From NCBI GenBank assembly GCA_016932895.1, contig JAFGCA010000655.1, positions 1 through 20,893 of the forward strand: a stretch of DNA of 20,893 nt, in the 5' to 3' direction. The DNA comes from Sedimentisphaerales bacterium (GTDB lineage: Bacteria > Planctomycetota > Phycisphaerae > Sedimentisphaerales > SG8-4). The position numbers and the translations under genes are program-made. The notes beneath the pieces were generated by a model. That model made no database searches, was not told the DNA's origin, and saw nothing but the letters and a program-made list of their open reading frames with translations. Below, piece after piece: positions 7,037 through 14,498 of this stretch; the stretch's first letter is position 1; each line of letters begins with the position of its first letter.

Positions 7037-7058
7037 ATTGCCGCGCTGCGCTCGCAAT
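7037..7058. repeat. Small REP-like palindrome
   Basis: ATTGC (7037-7041) and GCAAT (7054-7058) enclose a GC-rich loop containing GCGCTGCGC. The phrase around it, GAGATTGC to GCAATGACA, is of a kind I recall as recurrent in intergenic DNA of environmental bacterial genomes; that recollection needs a database check. Confidence 0.4.
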
Positions 7059-7119
7059 GACAGAGTCGAGTCTGTGTTCATGCTGGGTCGAGTTGTGTCT
7101 GGCAATTCCTCGACGTGGG

Positions 7120-8397
7120 TCAGGTTTTGGTGGGGCGGTTGTATTGGGGGATTTTTAGGAGCTCGCCGTTGCGGAGGGCGGATTCGTGGGCGACGATTCC
7201 GGGGACGGTGTAGGCGAGGGCCTCGTAGATATCGACGGCGGGGCGGCGGTCGTGCGTGAGGGCGTCGACGAACTCGTGGGTCAGGAACGTGTGCGAGCCG
7301 TGGTGCCCGCTGTTGTGGCGCAGGGGCTCGGGCAGCATGTCCGTCTTCCACCACGCGGGCTGCGGGTAGGCTTCCATCGCCGGCAGGTCGCGGACGAAGC
7401 CGGCGTCGTCTTTCTCCTTGCGTCCCTCGGCCGAGCGGACGATCACCGGACCCAGACCCCTCGGGTCGCCGCAGTAGAAGCTCATCCGGTTGCCGATCCA
7501 CTGGGCCCGCTCGCAGCCGCGATGGGCGCCCTTCCACCAGACGTTGCAGCGGAAGGCGTGGCCGCGATCGGTCTTGAACATCGCCGACTCGTTCCAGAAC
7601 GGATTGTTGTAGACGTTGTCTTTACAGATGGGGTCGTCGTCGCCCCAGCCGTGGCAGGCGACCTCGGTGAGCCGCTCGCCGGTGACGCCGGTGACGAAGG
7701 CGGTGCAGTGCGTGGGGTAGTGCATCGGAGCGAGGCCGTGCCGCCAGGTGCGCTTGCCGTTTTCGAAGTAGAGCACTTCCAGGCCGGCGTGCTGGTACTC
7801 GGCCTCGTAGTAGTAGATCGTGCCGAACTTGCCTTGCTGCTGGAACTTCCGGGCCGAGATCGTCGGCTGCTGGTAATAGCTGGTCTCGGCCATCATGTAG
7901 GTCAGGCCGTACTTCTTGACCGCGTCGAGGAGCTGCTCGGCCTCTTCGACGCCGCCGCCCAGCGAGGCAGGTACGGCCGAAATCGCATGCTTGCCGTGCT
8001 TCATTACCTCGATCACGTGCCGCACGTGGTTGGGGCCTTCCGTGAAGACCGCCACGGCGTCGATGTTCCCGTCCTTGACCAGCTCGGCCAGCGAGTTGTA
8101 GGACTTGTCGCACTGGTACACGCGCATGAGCCCCTGGCGCCGCTCGGGCCGCAGATCGCTGACCGCCTCGACCACGCAGTCCGGATGCTCGTGCCACTGA
8201 AAGGACGTCCCGAACCCGCCGCCGACCACGCCGATGCGCAGCTTCTTCGGCGCGGCGTTGACCGCCAGCGTCGCGTACAACGGCAAAGTCACACCCGCGG
8301 CGGCGCCTCGTTGCAGAAACGCGCGGCGCGACCAATCGGCTGCACGCCCTTGCTCCACTTTCGCTGACGACGAATCTCCCACGTTCGCAGTACTCAT
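7120..8397 (-). CDS. Tat-exported Gfo/Idh/MocA-family oxidoreductase
   Basis: The 425-aa protein starts with a twin-arginine signal (SRRAFLQRGAAAG, residues 23-35), so it is probably exported folded with its cofactor. A Rossmann motif GVVGGG (56-61) begins the NAD(P)-binding domain, and the C-terminal half has the alpha/beta Gfo/Idh/MocA fold with PMHYPTH in the usual substrate region. The normally conserved EKP lysine motif after the fifth strand is replaced by SAVPAS near residues 140-145, so catalysis, if any, must differ from the standard sugar dehydrogenase or cofactor-bound glycosidase scheme. Such exported homologues are abundant in Planctomycetota. The start is supported by AGGAGG at 8404-8409, six bases from the ATG. 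It is transcribed divergently from the aminotransferase operon. Confidence 0.88.
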   Translation of the reverse strand: MSTANVGDSSSAKVEQGRAADWSRRAFLQRGAAAGVTLPLYATLAVNAAPKKLRIGVVGGGFGTSFQWHEHPDCVVEAVSDLRPERRQGLMRVYQCDKSYNSLAELVKDGNIDAVAVFTEGPNHVRHVIEVMKHGKHAISAVPASLGGGVEEAEQLLDAVKKYGLTYMMAETSYYQQPTISARKFQQQGKFGTIYYYEAEYQHAGLEVLYFENGKRTWRHGLAPMHYPTHCTAFVTGVTGERLTEVACHGWGDDDPICKDNVYNNPFWNESAMFKTDRGHAFRCNVWWKGAHRGCERAQWIGNRMSFYCGDPRGLGPVIVRSAEGRKEKDDAGFVRDLPAMEAYPQPAWWKTDMLPEPLRHNSGHHGSHTFLTHEFVDALTHDRRPAVDIYEALAYTVPGIVAHESALRNGELLKIPQYNRPTKT

Positions 8398-8554
8398 GAC
8401 AGACCTCCTGTGACAATCGTTGTTCCGGCACGATACCGGCCGGGCCGATCATAATCGCCGAGACGCGACGCCACCAGAAAAATACGCTCGCATCGCCCAG
8501 ACGGTGTGTGTGAGAGTTTTGCGGCACCCGGATACCGTTCTTCGTTGGTTCCCA

Positions 8555-8671
8555 GGGTGGCAGTGTCAAGGCCGCAGGCCTCGGCGATGGCGCAACGCCA
8601 GGGGGAACCTTCGGGGGTATACGAAGTGGATAAGTCCACCATCGCCAAGCTCGCGCTTGACGCTGCCACCC
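8555..8671. repeat. Nested inverted-repeat element (REP/MITE-like or structured RNA)
   Basis: GGGTGGCAGTGTCAAG (8555-8570) pairs with CTTGACGCTGCCACCC (8656-8671) with one mismatch in 16. Inside lie further pairings: GGCGATGG (8583-8590) with CCATCGCC (8639-8646), and small hairpins TGGCG-CAA-CGCCA (8588-8600), CTTCG/CGAAG (8609-8626) and GTGGA-TAAG-TCCAC (8626-8639). Some are mutually exclusive. There is no coding content. It may be a mobile-type palindromic element or a folded leader RNA. Confidence 0.7.
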
Positions 8672-8679
8672 GCCGCGAT

Positions 8680-8701
8680 GGGCAGGCACGGGGGCCTGCC
8701 C
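8680..8701. repeat. 8-bp perfect hairpin next to the nested element
   Basis: GGGCAGGC and GCCTGCCC enclose the six bases ACGGGG. It lies nine bases after the nested inverted repeat and may be part of the same element. It is followed by TTAC, not a T tract, so it is not a classical terminator. Confidence 0.65.
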
Positions 8702-8932
8702 TTACAGAATTCGTATCAGCGGTTCGGCTTTCGCGTTCCGGCTGGTTGAGACGAGTGTTTGCTCCCGCCGGGATGGCGGAAATACTTCAGCCGGAGCTTG
8801 ACGCAGGCCATTGTGGTCTGGAAGATGCTGTTGTGGTTTCCAAGCACCGTGACGGGAGTTTCGTTTGTGAGCCCTTAACTGGACCTTTGCAAAACTGCTG
8901 CCCAGGAGCAAGGTTGGGAGAAGGAGAACGCG

Positions 8933-10207
8933 ATGGCGGACAAACTGGCGATTGACGGCGGGCCGAAGGCGGTGACGAACAAGCTGGCTGCCTGGCCGCA
9001 GTTTGATGAGAACGCGATCCGGGCCGCCGAGCGGGTCCTGCGCTCGGGAAAGGTCAACTACTGGACCGGGCCCCACGGCATGGAGTTCGAGAAGAAGTTC
9101 GCCGCGTGGCAGGGCAGCAAGTTCGCGATCAGCACGTCGTCCGGGACGTCGGCCCTGCACGTGGCCCTCAGCGCCCTGGGGGTCGGGCCGGGCGACGAGG
9201 TCATCGTGCCCAGCTATACCTTTATCGCGAGCAGCTTCTCGATCGTGCAGGCCGGCGCGGTGCCGCGCTTTGCCGACGTCAATATCGAGGATCACTGCCT
9301 CAGCGTCGCGTCGGCCGAGAAGCTTCTCAACGAGCGCACGAAGGCGATCATGCCCGTCCATCTCTACGGCAACGTCTGTGACATGGACCCGATCCTGGCC
9401 TTCGCACGCAGACACGGCCTCTACGTCATCGAGGACAACGCCGAGGCCTTTGGGGGCGCGTACAAGGGCAAGAAGACGGGCACGCTCGGGCATATGGCCG
9501 CGTGCAGTTTCTGTCAGAACAAGACTTTTACCACCGGCGGCGAAGGCGGCATGGTGACGACGGACAACGAGGAATGGGCCTGGAATGCGCGCAGCTTTCG
9601 CGACCACGGCTACGACGTCAAGGAGCGGCTGAACCTGCTGGAGATCGAGCAGAAGCTTCCCTACATCCACAACAGGGTGGGCTGGAACTATCGTATGACC
9701 GAGGTGCAGTCGGCCATCGGCCTGGCCGAGCTGGAGCGCATGGATACGTGGAACCTGCCGACGCGCCGCCGCAACGCTCACATCATCATCGATGCGATCC
9801 GGGACCTTCCGCAGGTCAAGGTCCTGCCCATCGACACCGACGAGCGGCGCAACGGTTGGTACGTCCTGGCGTTCTCTCTGGATATCGAGAGCATGGACTG
9901 TGACATCGCGCGGTTCGTCGCGGCCGCCGGCGCCGAGGGCGCGCCCTGCTGGAAGGTGTTCTGGCCCCAGTGCCACACGGAAAAGGCCTTTGCCGCGCAC
10001 AACGCTTTCGGCACAAGCGGCTTTCCCTTTACGTCGAAGGAGTACGCCGATCCTGCCAGTGTTGACTACAGCAAGGTGGAGGTCCCCAACGCCCTCTGGC
10101 ACCAGGACCATACCTTTACCTGTTTTGCGTTCCCGACCTTCACGGAAGAGGACTGCCGGCAGATCGGCTCTGCGCTGGCCAAGGTGATCCGGGCCTGCGC
10201 GAAGTGA
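8933..10207 (+). CDS. DegT/DnrJ/EryC1/StrS-family PLP aminotransferase (AHBA-synthase-like)
   Basis: The 424-aa protein belongs to the sugar aminotransferase family that transfers an amino group from Glu or Gln to a keto-sugar or keto-cyclitol using PLP. Visible features are SSGTSAL (69-75, phosphate-binding), EDNAEAFGG with Asp168 for the pyridine nitrogen, and SFCQNKTFTTGGEGGM with Lys197 as the Schiff-base lysine. The opening KLAIDGGPKAV followed by WPQFDE resembles the AHBA synthase/inosose aminotransferase branch rather than typical nucleotide-sugar enzymes; this is a judgement by eye. The start has GGAG at 8923-8926, six bases upstream. The next gene begins 13 nt downstream on the same strand and encodes a dehydrogenase, the classic oxidise-then-aminate pairing in amino-sugar or aminocyclitol synthesis. 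Confidence 0.9.
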   Translation: MADKLAIDGGPKAVTNKLAAWPQFDENAIRAAERVLRSGKVNYWTGPHGMEFEKKFAAWQGSKFAISTSSGTSALHVALSALGVGPGDEVIVPSYTFIASSFSIVQAGAVPRFADVNIEDHCLSVASAEKLLNERTKAIMPVHLYGNVCDMDPILAFARRHGLYVIEDNAEAFGGAYKGKKTGTLGHMAACSFCQNKTFTTGGEGGMVTTDNEEWAWNARSFRDHGYDVKERLNLLEIEQKLPYIHNRVGWNYRMTEVQSAIGLAELERMDTWNLPTRRRNAHIIIDAIRDLPQVKVLPIDTDERRNGWYVLAFSLDIESMDCDIARFVAAAGAEGAPCWKVFWPQCHTEKAFAAHNAFGTSGFPFTSKEYADPASVDYSKVEVPNALWHQDHTFTCFAFPTFTEEDCRQIGSALAKVIRACAK

Positions 10208-10220
10208 CGGAGATTTCCCC

Positions 10221-11288
10221 ATGCGCAAGATCAAATATGCCATCATCGGCTTCGGCGGCATCGCGGAGAACCGCATCGCCAGGGAAGGCTTCGGCCTCGA
10301 TCGCAGCCGGTTCGCCGGACACGCCCGGGCCGAGCTCGTCGGCGTGGCCGATACGAATGCCGCGCGTCGAGAGGCGGCGGCGGGGCTGGGTCTGAGATGG
10401 TACGATTCCGCCGACGCGGTGATGGACGATCCGGACATCGAGGCGGTCTTTGTCGCCACGAACAACGCGGCCCACGCGGTCGTGGCCGAAAAAGCTATCG
10501 CGGCCGGCAAGCACTGCCTCATCGAGAAACCCATCGCCACGACGCTTGAGGACGCCAGGCACTTGCAGCAGCTCGCGCGCGACCGCAACGTCAGCCTGGC
10601 GGTCGACCACATGATGACCGAGAACGCCTACAATCACCGCGCGAAGGAGCTCATCGAGCAGGGCGCCGTCGGGCAGATCAACGACATCTCTCTGCACATG
10701 GAGTTCTGCTACGGCTCGACGCCGGGCGAGGCCGCCAGTTGGCGCTGCGCCGACCGGAAAGAGATCGGCGGCCCGATCGGCGACGTGGCGAGTCATTGTC
10801 TGTACATGGCCGAGTTCCTCCTGGGCAGCAAGGTCGCATCGCTCGGTTGCGTGTACACGCCGAGGACTCTGGACATCGCGGCCGAGAATGGGGCTCTCGT
10901 GCAGTTTGGATTGCGCAGCGGCGTCCAGGGGACGATCCGGGTCGCCTTCAACCAGCCGCGCGGCGGACTGGAAAGCACGCTGACCAATCTCGGTTACGAG
11001 ATCTACGGTAGCGCCGGCATTATGCGAGGGTGCGGCACGCTGTTCCAGTTGTCGGGGCATCCGGGGGAAGTGATTGACGTACGCCTGGAGGTCGATGATT
11101 TTCAGCGCACCGAGCGAATCAGGATTGACGCGGTTCAGAACATCTACCAGGCGGTAATCGCCAGGCACGCCGCGTCCATCATCGACAACGCGCCGTTGGA
11201 CGCCGCCGATGCCGTGCACAACCTGGAGCTGGTGCTGGCGTGCTATGCGTCCGCGGACCAGCAGGGGCGCCTGATGGAGTTCAAGTAG
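10221..11288 (+). CDS. Gfo/Idh/MocA-family NAD(P)-dependent dehydrogenase (cytoplasmic)
   Basis: The 355-aa protein has an N-terminal Rossmann domain (IIGFGGIAE, residues 8-16; GVADT 41-45) and the canonical IEKPIA motif with Lys103. The GGPIGDVASH stretch supplies Asp188 and His192, the usual catalytic Asp/His pair of sugar and inositol dehydrogenases in this family. There is no signal peptide, unlike the exported relative at 7120-8397. GGAG at 10209-10212, eight bases from the ATG, and a 13-nt gap show an operon with the aminotransferase. The likely job is oxidation of a sugar or cyclitol hydroxyl to the ketone that the aminotransferase uses. The exact substrate cannot be read from the sequence. 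Confidence 0.9.
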   Translation: MRKIKYAIIGFGGIAENRIAREGFGLDRSRFAGHARAELVGVADTNAARREAAAGLGLRWYDSADAVMDDPDIEAVFVATNNAAHAVVAEKAIAAGKHCLIEKPIATTLEDARHLQQLARDRNVSLAVDHMMTENAYNHRAKELIEQGAVGQINDISLHMEFCYGSTPGEAASWRCADRKEIGGPIGDVASHCLYMAEFLLGSKVASLGCVYTPRTLDIAAENGALVQFGLRSGVQGTIRVAFNQPRGGLESTLTNLGYEIYGSAGIMRGCGTLFQLSGHPGEVIDVRLEVDDFQRTERIRIDAVQNIYQAVIARHAASIIDNAPLDAADAVHNLELVLACYASADQQGRLMEFK

Positions 11289-11327
11289 CCCGAGGGAAGC
11301 GTCCGGTCCCCGGGTCGCGGCCGTCGA

Positions 11328-12743
11328 TCAGTTCAGTGTGATTCGCGCGAAGCCGATCGTTGTTCCCGATCCCTCTTGCGTTCCGAGCAGCTCCAACGTA
11401 TCCGAGGGAGGCGTGCCCGCGCGGACGGTGGTGGTGTAGAAACTGGTGAACGGTTTCTTCAGGGGCACGCGCACCGCGCGGCTGACGGCTCCCTGCGGCC
11501 CGATTTCGAGGAGGCGATTCTCGGAGACCCGTTGCCCGCTTGCGTCCGAGCCCTGCACGTAGAAGAACACGAACAGGCGATTGTCCCGGGTGACGTGGAA
11601 TCGGCCGCGACCGGGTCGCTCGTTCGATCCGCCTTCCTCGGCCACGAGCAGCGTGCGACGCAGAACCACCTTGCCCCGGCGGACCACGGCATAGTTCAAC
11701 GCGTGACTCTGCTTCTCGTCGGGGAAGAACTTTTCCCGGAGACGTTCGTCGAGGGCCCGCTCGGTCCAGACGATATGCACGCTGCCGTCCGGAGCGAGCC
11801 AGAGGTCGCCGGGGTTGATCCAGCCGCAGGTCTTTTCGCGACTGGCGATCTCCACCCACGGCCGGAATTCCTCGCTCGTGACGTCCGGCGTCCACGTGTA
11901 AAACAGCCGGCGGAAATCGTAGTCCCACTGCCGCCCGGTGATCTCCTTCTTGTAGGCCCGCCATTGCTTGTTGGGCTCGATGATGTCACTGACGCCGCAG
12001 AAATGGACCGCCCGGCCCTTCAGCGCCACGTTGGGATAGCACACGCGGATGGCCCGCGGCTCCTCGTAGTCCGCGCCCCAGGGCCACTTGAGCTGCCCTT
12101 GGGCGCTCCACCGGCCGCTGCGATCCAGGAAGGACCACTCGGCGTGGGTGTAGCCGACGTTCTGAAAGAGAATCAGCTCGCGGTTGGGTCCGTCGGCGGC
12201 GAAGCTCCGGTAGGAGTGCTCGGAGAATTGGGGTTGGCCGGTCCAGACGGGTAGCAGTGTCTGTTTCGCCCGGCTCGGATCCTCGACGGCGAACTGCAGG
12301 ATCTCCGGCCGGGCCGGGCCGGCGTAGGCGTTCGGATCGGGATTCAGCGTCGGGTTGGCCGAGAGGAACAACCGGCCGTCACCGAAGCCGGCCAGCGGGC
12401 AGGGCTCTCGCGTCCGCCCGGACGCGTCGGTGCACGCCTTCTCCCAGCCCTGCGCGCCGCGGTGGTAAAGATTCCAGCGACAGTTGTTGAGCGGCCGGGC
12501 GTTCTTGAGCGTTTCCAAACCGCTGGCGAAGAGAGCGTCGCCGATGCGCACCAGACAGGTGGACCCGTGACACCACATGGGTCCGGCGCCGTTGTCGGCC
12601 GGCTCGAAGCGGTAGACGTCCTCCTCGATCTCAACGACCGGCCGTATCGCTGCTTCCGGCGCGCCGCTCGCCGTCGCGACAATCGTCAGCAAGAAGAACA
12701 GGCCTGCGAGACAGGATATCGCTAAGGGTGGGAAAGTCCTCAT
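11328..12743 (-). CDS. Secreted BNR/beta-propeller-like protein, unknown function
   Basis: Starting at the ATG at 12743 gives 471 aa with a clear signal peptide (about residues 1-27, hydrophobic core ISCLAGLFFLLTIVA, end near ASGA). GGAGG at 12754-12758 lies ten bases upstream; the open frame extends to 12851 but those residues precede the signal. The mature protein is rich in Trp, aromatic and Asp/Gly turns; GDLWLAPDGSVHIVW (about 312-326) resembles an Asp-box/BNR blade of sialidase-like propellers, and other blade-like segments such as GDGRLFLS recur. Several cysteines (CHGSTC near 58-63) may form disulfides after export. It is convergent with the dehydrogenase operon, 39 bp apart. A carbohydrate-related extracellular role is inferred from the fold guess only. 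Confidence 0.75.
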   Translation of the reverse strand: MRTFPPLAISCLAGLFFLLTIVATASGAPEAAIRPVVEIEEDVYRFEPADNGAGPMWCHGSTCLVRIGDALFASGLETLKNARPLNNCRWNLYHRGAQGWEKACTDASGRTREPCPLAGFGDGRLFLSANPTLNPDPNAYAGPARPEILQFAVEDPSRAKQTLLPVWTGQPQFSEHSYRSFAADGPNRELILFQNVGYTHAEWSFLDRSGRWSAQGQLKWPWGADYEEPRAIRVCYPNVALKGRAVHFCGVSDIIEPNKQWRAYKKEITGRQWDYDFRRLFYTWTPDVTSEEFRPWVEIASREKTCGWINPGDLWLAPDGSVHIVWTERALDERLREKFFPDEKQSHALNYAVVRRGKVVLRRTLLVAEEGGSNERPGRGRFHVTRDNRLFVFFYVQGSDASGQRVSENRLLEIGPQGAVSRAVRVPLKKPFTSFYTTTVRAGTPPSDTLELLGTQEGSGTTIGFARITLN

Positions 12744-12951
12744 CGTTGGCGTACCTCCGAAAAAGCGGTCCAGGCGTTTCGACATACGGATTGTAGCTTC
12801 TGTCGCCGGGCAATCAAGATGTTGAAGCAAAATTACCCCCGGCCGGCTCATGCGTAATTCTTGTTATCGTAGTTCGCCGAGTCCGGCCACGTCCGGTGCG
12901 GAGGCTTCGTCGTTGCAAGAGGCTGAGCCGGCGGAGAAGGGAGACTCTGCC

Positions 12952-13395
12952 ATGATTGAAATCGAGGACTTCGCGGTGACCAGTGTGAACCTGCGCCTGG
13001 ATTCCCGTGTGACGGATCCTCTCCCCCACGACATCTGGGGCCCTGAGGTCGCATTCGCGAGCACCCGGTTCCCCCAGATCGTCGAGACAACGATCGAGGG
13101 TACGACCTTACACGTTGACTTGCGTCTTGAAATACCGAAGGGCCTCGTGATGGAAGCAGTTCTTGCGTGGTATCGCCGTCTCGCGCCGGACACCGGGCGC
13201 ACGGGGTTTGTTGGATGGCTCCAGGGGGATAGTCTTTCGCCGCCGTGCGTCGGCTCTGTGTTGCGCAGACGCGCGGGATCGCAGGTCGGCGATGGAGAGG
13301 TCCAAGTCGCGGTCGTGCTGCTTACCGCGGCTCCATCGTCAGACATCCTACGCCGGTGTCCGACGGCGGTCAATTGGGGGAAATACGTATTTTGA
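12952..13395 (+). CDS. Hypothetical protein, C-terminus encoded in a repeat element
   Basis: The ATG at 12952 follows GAAGGGAG and opens a 147-aa frame with high G+C at third codon positions. The first 75 residues look like a folded domain (alternating hydrophobic strands such as TTLHVDLRLEI, then EAVLAWYRRLA); the rest is less convincing. The final residues (NWGKYVF) come from the TACGTA-containing repeat at 13369-13393, and the gene overlaps the 3' end of the oppositely oriented zinc-finger gene by 48 bp. The original C-terminus may have been lost when that repeat arrived. The open frame extends upstream to 12850 without a better start. No family is recognised. Confidence 0.5.
   Translation: MIEIEDFAVTSVNLRLDSRVTDPLPHDIWGPEVAFASTRFPQIVETTIEGTTLHVDLRLEIPKGLVMEAVLAWYRRLAPDTGRTGFVGWLQGDSLSPPCVGSVLRRRAGSQVGDGEVQVAVVLLTAAPSSDILRRCPTAVNWGKYVF
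13345..13393 (-). promoter_or_regulatory. Repeat element E1 with promoter-like sequence (minus strand)
   Basis: The minus strand reads AAAATACGTATTT, CC, CCCAATTGAC (13393 to 13369). TTGACC (13373-13368) is followed after 17 bases by TAGGAT (13350-13345). A 12-bp perfect palindrome AAATACGTATTT lies at 13381-13392. The element matches E2 at 16361-16385 at 22 of 25 positions. It sits where two convergent genes overlap, so it may instead act as a boundary or end signal. Confidence 0.5.
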
Positions 13396-13641
13396 CGCGG
13401 ACACCGGCACCGGTTTGTGCGCCTCCAGGATATGAGCACCCATGGTGGCGAAATCGCTGGACTCAAACTCGCATTCGTAACAGCGCCAGAAGCCGCCGAG
13501 ATACAGCGGCAGGGATCGGCGGCGCTTCGTGAGCCGGCGAAAGATCCCGAGTTCCTCATCGCTGAGGAAACCCACCTCAATGACGCGTTCGAACAGTGCG
13601 TCCGAGACCCCCGGTTGGGCAAACATCCTCGTCCCTCTCAT
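13348..13641 (-). CDS. C2H2-like mini zinc-finger protein
   Basis: This 97-aa protein contains CYEC (Cys54, Cys57) followed by His70 and His75, a C-X2-C-X12-H-X4-H pattern like a classical C2H2 zinc finger; the surrounding FESSDFATMGAHILEAH also fits. Upstream is a helical region (residues 12-42), SDALFERVIEVGFLSDEELGIFRRLTKRRR, ending in a basic patch. The start is strongly supported by GGAGG at 13648-13652, six bases from the ATG. The last 15-20 residues (SASKYVFPPIDRR) are encoded by the repeat element at 13369-13393. DNA, RNA or protein binding is possible; no close family is recognised, and prokaryotic C2H2 proteins (Ros/MucR type) are different in length and context. Confidence 0.65.
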   Translation of the reverse strand: MRGTRMFAQPGVSDALFERVIEVGFLSDEELGIFRRLTKRRRSLPLYLGGFWRCYECEFESSDFATMGAHILEAHKPVPVSASKYVFPPIDRRRTPA

Positions 13642-13668
13642 ACCTGACCTCCCTCACTCACGCGGACA

Positions 13669-14060
13669 ACCGTCCCGCGTCCCCCCTCATACCAATACGG
13701 AACACTCCTTCTCGGCGAAGCAGCGGCCTGCGCTGCGCCCGTGCACCGGCCCAGCGTCACCGCGTATGCCCCTTGAGCTTACCGTTCTTGACGAGCGCGT
13801 GAAGTCATCAATTCTGTTGATAGGGCGCGCGGCAGAAGGAGACGCTTCGGCTTGGCCGGAAACCTACCGCCTCGGACCGCCGCAAGCATCCCCGCGATGT
13901 GAGCACAATGTAAGAAAAACAGAGGGCACCGCCCCGCGTCCGTGCGGTTGCCCGGAAAGGTGTAATCCTGCTACGACGATGCCCCGTAGCCGTCCATGAC
14001 TGCCCAGGATCTCCCTACGTCTCAACGCTCCCTGCATTAAGACCCCTGTATTTTAAACTT
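13669..14060. other. Intergenic region without recognisable features
   Basis: Upstream of the zinc-finger gene I see no gene, strong hairpin or clear promoter. Short open frames here have biased, Pro/Arg-rich translations typical of non-coding GC-rich DNA. Confidence 0.5.
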
Positions 14061-14498
14061 TCACCGGGGGAAACGCAAGAGAAATTTCGGCAGGAAAGAG
14101 AAGCCCCCGCCGGTGCACCGGGGGGAAGTGCAGTCTTGTGCGGGGGCTTCGAAACTGGCCCGAATGGTTTTCAGGAAGCGCCTCGTTTGCGCTGTCGGCC
14201 GGGGCACCCGGCGAAATCCTCCTTTTTCATGCCCACAGTCGGCGTTCCGCCGGGCCCTCGCCCCGGGAAAAGGGGGCCGCTCCGCACAGTCCTTCACACC
14301 GAGCTTGCCGACGGGGCGGTCCAGGTGGGCACGCACCTTGGGCATGGGTATGCTCGTTTTGCGGGTCATCTGCTTGTTAATTCTGACGGGAAAGACGTGA
14401 ATCAGGAGTTCCGGCCGGCGCGGCACCGAGCCCAACCGCTCTTTGCGTACGGCCCCATTCTGCGCGGAAACCGAGCGTGCGCTCGCATCCACCCTCAT
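14061..14498 (-). CDS. Doubtful hypothetical protein, Arg/Pro-rich
   Basis: An ATG at 14498 is preceded by a textbook GGAGGAGG (six bases away) and opens a 145-aa frame with fairly GC-rich third codon positions, which argues for translation. Against it, the product is basic, rich in Arg and Pro, lacks a clear hydrophobic core or known motif, and its 3' end runs through the strong inverted repeat at 14100-14150. It may be a decayed gene, a short real peptide followed by read-through, or chance. Confidence 0.3.
   Translation of the reverse strand: MRVDASARSVSAQNGAVRKERLGSVPRRPELLIHVFPVRINKQMTRKTSIPMPKVRAHLDRPVGKLGVKDCAERPPFPGARARRNADCGHEKGGFRRVPRPTAQTRRFLKTIRASFEAPAQDCTSPRCTGGGFSFLPKFLLRFPR
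14100..14150 (-). terminator. Strong stem-loop, possible minus-strand terminator or structured RNA
   Basis: GAAGCCCCCGC (14100-14110) and GCGGGGGCTTC (14140-14150) form a perfect 11-bp stem. The 29-nt loop contains CCGGTGCACCGG (14110-14121), a 12-bp palindrome that also extends into its own CCCC/GGGG stem. On the minus strand the stem is followed by TCTTTCC, a weak U tract, so termination of minus-strand transcription is possible. Confidence 0.5.

Larger units (their letters stand above)
6543..7119. other. Non-coding region with mosaic of short repeats
   Basis: No convincing gene is present in these 577 bp. From about 6780 the sequence becomes a patchwork of short repeats: purine-rich GATAGGA-like repeats (about 6817-6850), three 7-bp units at 6855-6875, TATCTCG/TATTTCG phrases (6903-6930), the inverted CACAGAG copy (6959-6975), and a small ATTGC/GCAAT palindrome at 7037-7058. 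The first half (6543-6780) is less GC-rich and featureless. No good promoter for the GIY-YIG gene was found; a TTGACA on the minus strand near 6591-6596 lacks a properly spaced -10. Confidence 0.6.
8410..8932. other. Divergent intergenic region with structured element
   Basis: These 523 bp separate two divergent genes. Reading frames here are short and not gene-like. The middle (8555-8701) is an inverted-repeat element listed separately. The right part (8702-8932) would be the leader of the aminotransferase operon; it has a CCGCC-GGGAT-GGCGG hairpin near 8766-8780 and a TTGACG near 8799 without a convincing -10. Confidence 0.5.

Noticed and set aside
8702..10612. 636-aa minus-strand open frame opposite the aminotransferase
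   Set aside because: Antisense to a clear PLP enzyme with all catalytic residues; low-complexity composition.
12864..13622. 252-aa minus-strand open frame covering the zinc-finger and unknown genes
   Set aside because: Its Ser/Arg/Thr-rich translation has no domain character and it conflicts with two better-supported genes with ribosome binding sites.
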